Below are positions 5,558 to 8,583 of a DNA stretch of 8,583 bases, piece by piece; position 1 is the first letter of the stretch; every line of letters begins with the position of its first letter. This DNA comes from DAOTZS01 sp034434335 (GTDB lineage: Bacteria > Chloroflexota > Anaerolineae > CG2-30-64-16): contig DAOTZS010000002.1 in NCBI GenBank assembly GCA_034434335.1, positions 1 through 8,583 on the forward strand. Reading direction: 5' to 3'. The position numbers and the translations under genes were made by a program. The notes below the pieces were generated by a model. It did not search any database. It was not told the DNA's origin and saw only the letters and a program-made list of their open reading frames with translations.

Positions 5558-6340
5558 TCACATCCCTTTGCTTTTCCGATGATGAGCGATAGTACGGGCA
5601 ATGATATCCTCTTCATCCTCATCATCGTATTCCCAATGCCGCGATTTCTTGCGCCGCTCGCGGCGCTTCTCGGCGCGCTCATTCCGCCGCGCCTCCTCCA
5701 GCGCCAACTCGAAAGGTGAGATAAAATCGTCGTCGTCCACAGAGGCAAAGTCAAGGACGGATTCCGGCTCTGCAGCCCGCACAGGGGGCTCCTCGGGTGG
5801 GGGCAGAAGCTGCTTGATGCTGAGATCCACACGGCCACGGCGACGATCAATGCCGATAACCTGGACCTCGATTTCCTGGCCTATCTGCACCACGTCTTCG
5901 GGCTTTTCCACATAGCCGTGGCTCATCTCCTTGATGTGGAGCATCCCGTCACGGCCCACGCCGATATCCACAAACGCACCGTAAGGCTCGATGCGTGTAA
6001 CTTTCCCCTTGACGACCATTCCCTCCGTCAGATCGCGCATGGTCAGCGTGCCCGGGGGTACCATGCTCAGGCTGATCCGGTTCTTTTCCCGGTCCAGCTC
6101 CTTGATCCACACCGTCACTTTGTCACCCTGCTTGACCACATCGGATGCCTTAGTGACCCTTCCCGGTGACATCTCGGAGATGTGCACCAGGCCATCGCGG
6201 CCAACCCCGATGTCCACGAAGGCGCCGAACTCTGTAACTCGCGTGACCACTCCCTCGAGTTGCTGGCCAACCGACAGAGTTTTGACGACCTTGCGCGGTG
6301 GGATGTTGACAGCCATACCTTCCTGCCCCACGATTGTCAT
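5558..6340 (-). CDS. S1 RNA-binding protein with two S1 domains
   Basis: Cytoplasmic RNA-binding protein, probably ribosome- or mRNA-associated, related to short S1/YugI-type proteins. Of 260 residues, the first S1 domain spans about 21-92 (VTEFGAFVDIGVGRDGLVHISEM) and the second about 105-178 (GAFVDIGVGRDGMLHIKEMS). The two are clear duplicates of each other. The tail (about 180-260) is low-complexity and charged: an acidic DDDDF patch, a basic RAEKRRERRKKSRH stretch and an acidic YDDEDEED patch, likely disordered. Full ribosomal protein S1 has four to six S1 domains, so this is not canonical RpsA. Start choice is uncertain: ATG6340 has AAGGAG only 1 nt away, while GTG6331 lies 10 nt from the same AAGGAG, and ATG6316 also has AGGA nearby. 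A perfect sigma70-type promoter precedes it, about 120 nt upstream. Confidence 0.88.
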   Translation of the reverse strand: MTIVGQEGMAVNIPPRKVVKTLSVGQQLEGVVTRVTEFGAFVDIGVGRDGLVHISEMSPGRVTKASDVVKQGDKVTVWIKELDREKNRISLSMVPPGTLTMRDLTEGMVVKGKVTRIEPYGAFVDIGVGRDGMLHIKEMSHGYVEKPEDVVQIGQEIEVQVIGIDRRRGRVDLSIKQLLPPPEEPPVRAAEPESVLDFASVDDDDFISPFELALEEARRNERAEKRRERRKKSRHWEYDDEDEEDIIARTIAHHRKSKGM

Positions 6341-6463
6341 ACTCCTTCATGATACTGATAAAGATTGCTTCCCTGGCCGAGCCTTGAGCTGCGGCAAATC
6401 GGCCACTGCCAACCCCACCCGGCTAACCCCGGACAGGTTTAGCGAGGATACTCTTGGGTTGTC

Positions 6464-6492
6464 ATTATACCTGTCATGGCAACAGGTGTCAA
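6464..6492 (-). promoter_or_regulatory. Consensus sigma70 promoter for the S1-protein gene
   Basis: On the minus strand TTGACA (6492-6487) and TATAAT (6469-6464) are both perfect and separated by exactly 17 bp. Transcription would start near 6457 and give a leader of roughly 115 nt. The -35 lies about 30 bp downstream of the stop of the upstream minus-strand gene, so the S1 gene has its own promoter rather than depending on read-through. Confidence 0.85.
6469..6487. promoter_or_regulatory. Dyad in promoter spacer, possible operator
   Basis: ACCTGT (6469-6474) and ACAGGT (6482-6487) form a 6-bp perfect inverted repeat with a 7-bp centre, filling the spacer and touching both promoter hexamers. 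This is where a repressor dimer would block polymerase. No regulator family is recognised from the motif. Confidence 0.4.
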
Positions 6493-6522
6493 ACGCAACC
6501 CCCGGCTTCTTTCGCTGAAAAC

Positions 6523-7509
6523 TTACATCTCCCCGAGAAAGGTGTAAACCTGGGGGTTGACCACTCCTTCTGGGCGCCGGCCCTCCAGCACAGCCAGGGC
6601 ATTCTGGGCAGCCATCCACCCCATCCGCCGCGTCGTTTGCACTGTCGCCGAGCCGATATGGGGGGTGGCGATGAAGTTGTCCAGTTGCAAGAGGGGACTT
6701 GCACCTGGTGGTTCCTTTTCGAAGACATCAAAGGCCGCGCCGGCCAGCCGGCCCTCCTTCAACGCTGCATAAAGGGCCTCCTCATCCACCAGCCCGCCGC
6801 GCGCTGTGTTGATCAGAAAGGCACTGGGCTTCATCAGAGCGAGTTCCCTTGCCCCGATCAGATGATGGGTCTCCGCGCTGAGGGGGAGATGCAGGGTTAT
6901 CACGTCGCTGGTAGAAAGCAGGTCGTCTAGAGGCAGGGCTGTGGCTTCCAGGGCACGCACCAGATCTTCTGGGGGCAGGACAGGATCGGTGAAGACAATG
7001 CGCATGCCAAATGCCCGCGCCCGCGCCGCCACCTCACGCCCAATGCGCCCCAACCCTACGATGCCCAGGGTGCCACCCATCAATTCTACCCCGCTGGCCC
7101 GTTTCCAGCTCCCTGACCGTACCCATTGGTCGTGCAGGACGAGATGGCGCGAGAGGGCCAGCATGAGGAGCATTGTCAACTCGGCCACCGTGACGGAATT
7201 GGCCCCCGGCGTGATGGTCACCACCACTTTGTGCTCGGTTGCTGCCTCCAGGTCCACATTGTCCACGCCTACACCGAAGCGGGAGACAACTCTGAGCTGA
7301 GGCGTCCGCTCGAACACTGCCCGCGTAAAGTGATCCAGGCCGGCAACGATCGCCACCGCGTCCCCGGCCAGTTCGGTCAACTCATCGGGTTGGAGGGGAC
7401 GATCGTGCGGGCTAAACACGAGCTCGTATCCGGCCCGCCGCAGCACCTCCTGGTGTTCTCCTTCTACGTTGCGAAAGGATCGTGCCGTGACTAGGATTTT
7501 GCCCTTCAT
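6523..7509 (-). CDS. D-isomer-specific 2-hydroxyacid dehydrogenase (SerA-like)
   Basis: NAD-dependent dehydrogenase of the phosphoglycerate dehydrogenase/2-ketogluconate reductase family. The protein has 328 residues, the length of a catalytic core without the ACT domain of SerA. Visible: Rossmann motif GLGRIG (152-157), an acidic residue after the second strand (FTD175, NAD rather than NADP), catalytic Arg237 in NTARGG, Glu266 in FEKEP and His284 in TPHIGS. ATG7509 is preceded by AGGGG at about 8 nt. It lies 12 bp after the SDR gene on the same strand, so the two are co-transcribed with the kinase upstream. In a sugar-acid operon a role as keto-acid reductase (for example 2-ketogluconate or hydroxypyruvate) is plausible; serine synthesis is the alternative. 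Substrate cannot be read from sequence. Confidence 0.88.
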   Translation of the reverse strand: MKGKILVTARSFRNVEGEHQEVLRRAGYELVFSPHDRPLQPDELTELAGDAVAIVAGLDHFTRAVFERTPQLRVVSRFGVGVDNVDLEAATEHKVVVTITPGANSVTVAELTMLLMLALSRHLVLHDQWVRSGSWKRASGVELMGGTLGIVGLGRIGREVAARARAFGMRIVFTDPVLPPEDLVRALEATALPLDDLLSTSDVITLHLPLSAETHHLIGARELALMKPSAFLINTARGGLVDEEALYAALKEGRLAGAAFDVFEKEPPGASPLLQLDNFIATPHIGSATVQTTRRMGWMAAQNALAVLEGRRPEGVVNPQVYTFLGEM

Positions 7510-7521
7510 GCAGATAACCCC

Positions 7522-8280
7522 TTACTTCAAGATAGACATTCCCCCATCAATGCTGAGTGCCTGGCCAGTGCACCATTCGCTTTCGTCCGAGGCCAGGAAC
7601 ACCACGGCTTCGGCAATATCTCTTGGCCGCCCCAGCCGCCCCAGGGGTACGCTGGCCGCCAACTCTCTGCGGGCAGCCTCCTCGGGAACGGCGGTGTAGA
7701 GCATGTCGGTCTCCACAGGGCCAGGGCAAATGGCATTCACCCGGATACCATAGGGCGCCAGTTCTATCGCCATGGCGCGGGTCAGGGAGATGATCGCGCC
7801 CTTGGACGCGCTGTAGGCGGCGTGACCCGGCTCGCCCACCACGCCGGCCTTGGAGGCGATGTTGACAATGACGCCCTGCCTGCGGGTGAGCATATGTCGC
7901 ACCACAGCCTGGGAAGGGAAGACCGTGCCCAGCACGTTGACCCGATACATCCGATTCCACAGCTCTTCTGGTTCCTCCCAGAAAGGCCGGGCGTCGTGCA
8001 CCCCTGCGTTGTTGACCAGGATGTCAATGCGGCCGTGTTGCTTCAGCACCTGGGCCACGGCCTGTTCAACCTCCTCCTTGTGACAGACGTCAGCCCGGAT
8101 GAACTCTGCATACGCGCCGGAAGCGATCAGATCGGCCACCGTTTTGGTCCCCAGCTCCTGGTTCAGGTCCATTACAACAACAAGAGCTCCTTCGCGGGCC
8201 ATAGCTGCTGCGATGGCGCGGCCAATGCCCCGGCCTGCCCCGGTGACAATTGCGATCTTCCCATCGAGCCGTTTCGCCAT
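7522..8280 (-). CDS. Short-chain dehydrogenase/reductase (SDR), classical
   Basis: Cytoplasmic NAD(P)-dependent oxidoreductase of the classical SDR (FabG/glucose-1-dehydrogenase/gluconate 5-dehydrogenase-like) group. The protein has 252 residues, the usual length. Visible: TGAGRGIG (13-20), Asp38 after the second strand pointing to NAD, NNAG (90-93), catalytic tetrad N115, S143, Y156, K160, and PGPVETDM (186-193) with a standard C-terminal GGMS. ATG8280 is chosen over ATG8310 because GGAGGAGGT lies 5 nt upstream and the extra ten residues are not family-like. It follows the kinase remnant by 33 bp and precedes the hydroxyacid dehydrogenase by 12 bp. In that setting it may oxidise or reduce a sugar acid or polyol, but the exact substrate is unknown. 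Confidence 0.9.
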   Translation of the reverse strand: MAKRLDGKIAIVTGAGRGIGRAIAAAMAREGALVVVMDLNQELGTKTVADLIASGAYAEFIRADVCHKEEVEQAVAQVLKQHGRIDILVNNAGVHDARPFWEEPEELWNRMYRVNVLGTVFPSQAVVRHMLTRRQGVIVNIASKAGVVGEPGHAAYSASKGAIISLTRAMAIELAPYGIRVNAICPGPVETDMLYTAVPEEAARRELAASVPLGRLGRPRDIAEAVVFLASDESEWCTGQALSIDGGMSILK

Positions 8281-8313
8281 GTCGTACCTCCTCCCCAATA
8301 TGGATTCCAACTA

Positions 8314-8553
8314 TCAGAGCGCCGCCAGGGCATCAAACAGGGGTTTTGTCTGCTCCAGCAGGCGGATATACTGTTCCACAAAGGGCTGGTAGGCCTGATA
8401 GACCTTGGGCCGTGGCTCAATCCGGCTCGTCGGCGCAACGAGCGATTGTGCTACCCCGGCCAAGTCCTTGAAGACTCCCACAGCGTACCCTGCCAGAATT
8501 GCCGAGCCGAGCACGGCAAACTCCTGGCGGTTGAGGGTGACATAAGCGTCTTC
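8314..8553 (-). pseudogene. FGGY-family sugar kinase, C-terminal fragment
   Basis: The C-terminal 79 or so residues of a xylulokinase/gluconokinase-type FGGY kinase. The run AYVTLNRQEFAVLGSAILAG followed by VGVFKDL matches the family's last helices and ATP-side motif, and the tail ends with the usual Y-X(n)-KPLFDAL pattern. Going upstream the frame hits a TGA at 8554-8556, immediately at a palindrome. The rest of the gene (over 400 residues in the family) is not in this frame in the remaining 27 bases. The gene is therefore probably interrupted by an insertion sequence, though a local indel cannot be excluded. An intact copy would phosphorylate a sugar or sugar acid, upstream of the SDR and hydroxyacid dehydrogenase in the same operon. 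Confidence 0.7.
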
Positions 8554-8554
8554 T

Positions 8555-8583
8555 CAACTTGTCAAGTTGGGGGGTAATGGGCG
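8555..8583. mobile_element. Possible insertion-sequence end
   Basis: CAACTT (8555-8560) and AAGTTG (8564-8569) are perfect arms around GTC, followed by a G-run (8568-8573) and the end of the window. The kinase coding frame stops exactly here. This pattern suits the terminal repeat of an insertion sequence, which would also explain why the sequence ends at this point. On the minus strand it contains TTGACA (8565-8560) pointing towards the SDR gene. Confidence 0.4.

Noticed and set aside
7822..8577. 251-residue open frame on the plus strand
   Set aside because: Antisense to the SDR gene and kinase fragment; its composition mirrors the opposite strand.

Overview
The window is GC-rich, gene-dense bacterial DNA. 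It holds sugar-acid and glucose catabolic genes, a chelatase AAA+/VWA pair and a few dispersed palindromic repeats. Gene content and style suggest an uncultivated Chloroflexota-like (Anaerolineae/Caldilineae) bacterium, but this is an inference from gene content and only moderately supported. Both ends cut through genes or repeats, so the window may be a whole metagenomic contig.

Left part (1-2254): the 3' part of a KDPG/KDPGal-type aldolase (+) runs convergently, with a 9-bp overlap, into a complete glucokinase (glk, -). Upstream of glk is a non-coding stretch with a complete, non-autonomous transposable element (MITE). It spans 1634-1797, has perfect 14-bp terminal inverted repeats starting GTAA and a perfect 8-bp target duplication, and looks IS66-like. 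It is followed by a strong extended -10 promoter and three tandem hairpins in the long leader of the next operon.

Centre (2255-5368, +): chlI (AAA+ ATPase) is followed by a VWA-domain chlD-type reading frame in the -1 frame, then an EamA/DMT permease. The chlI-chlD junction carries a textbook -1 ribosomal frameshift cassette: an A_AAA_AAA heptamer at 3340-3346, a 7-nt spacer, a 13-bp stem-loop at 3354-3390 that contains the chlI stop codon, and an SD-like purine run 8 nt upstream. Normal termination would give a 368-residue ChlI-like small subunit. A -1 shift would give a 690-residue AAA+-VWA ChlD-like subunit. This is the best candidate for an unusual system here; the likely job is metal (cobalt) insertion together with a CobN/ChlH-type large subunit encoded elsewhere. 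The permease gene has a small in-frame insertion, and its stop codon lies inside a second, partial copy of the MITE end.

Right part (5369-8583, -): a bidirectional-type hairpin separates the permease from a two-S1-domain RNA-binding protein. That gene has a perfect TTGACA-N17-TATAAT promoter with a dyad in its spacer. Next comes a tightly spaced minus-strand operon, in transcription order: FGGY sugar kinase (only the C-terminal end is visible, and it is broken upstream), an SDR dehydrogenase, and a D-isomer 2-hydroxyacid dehydrogenase. With the aldolase and glucokinase at the other end, this fits a sugar/sugar-acid route into the Entner-Doudoroff pathway, but substrates cannot be fixed from sequence. 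The kinase reading frame ends at 8554-8556 beside a palindromic sequence that looks like the end of an insertion sequence running off the window.
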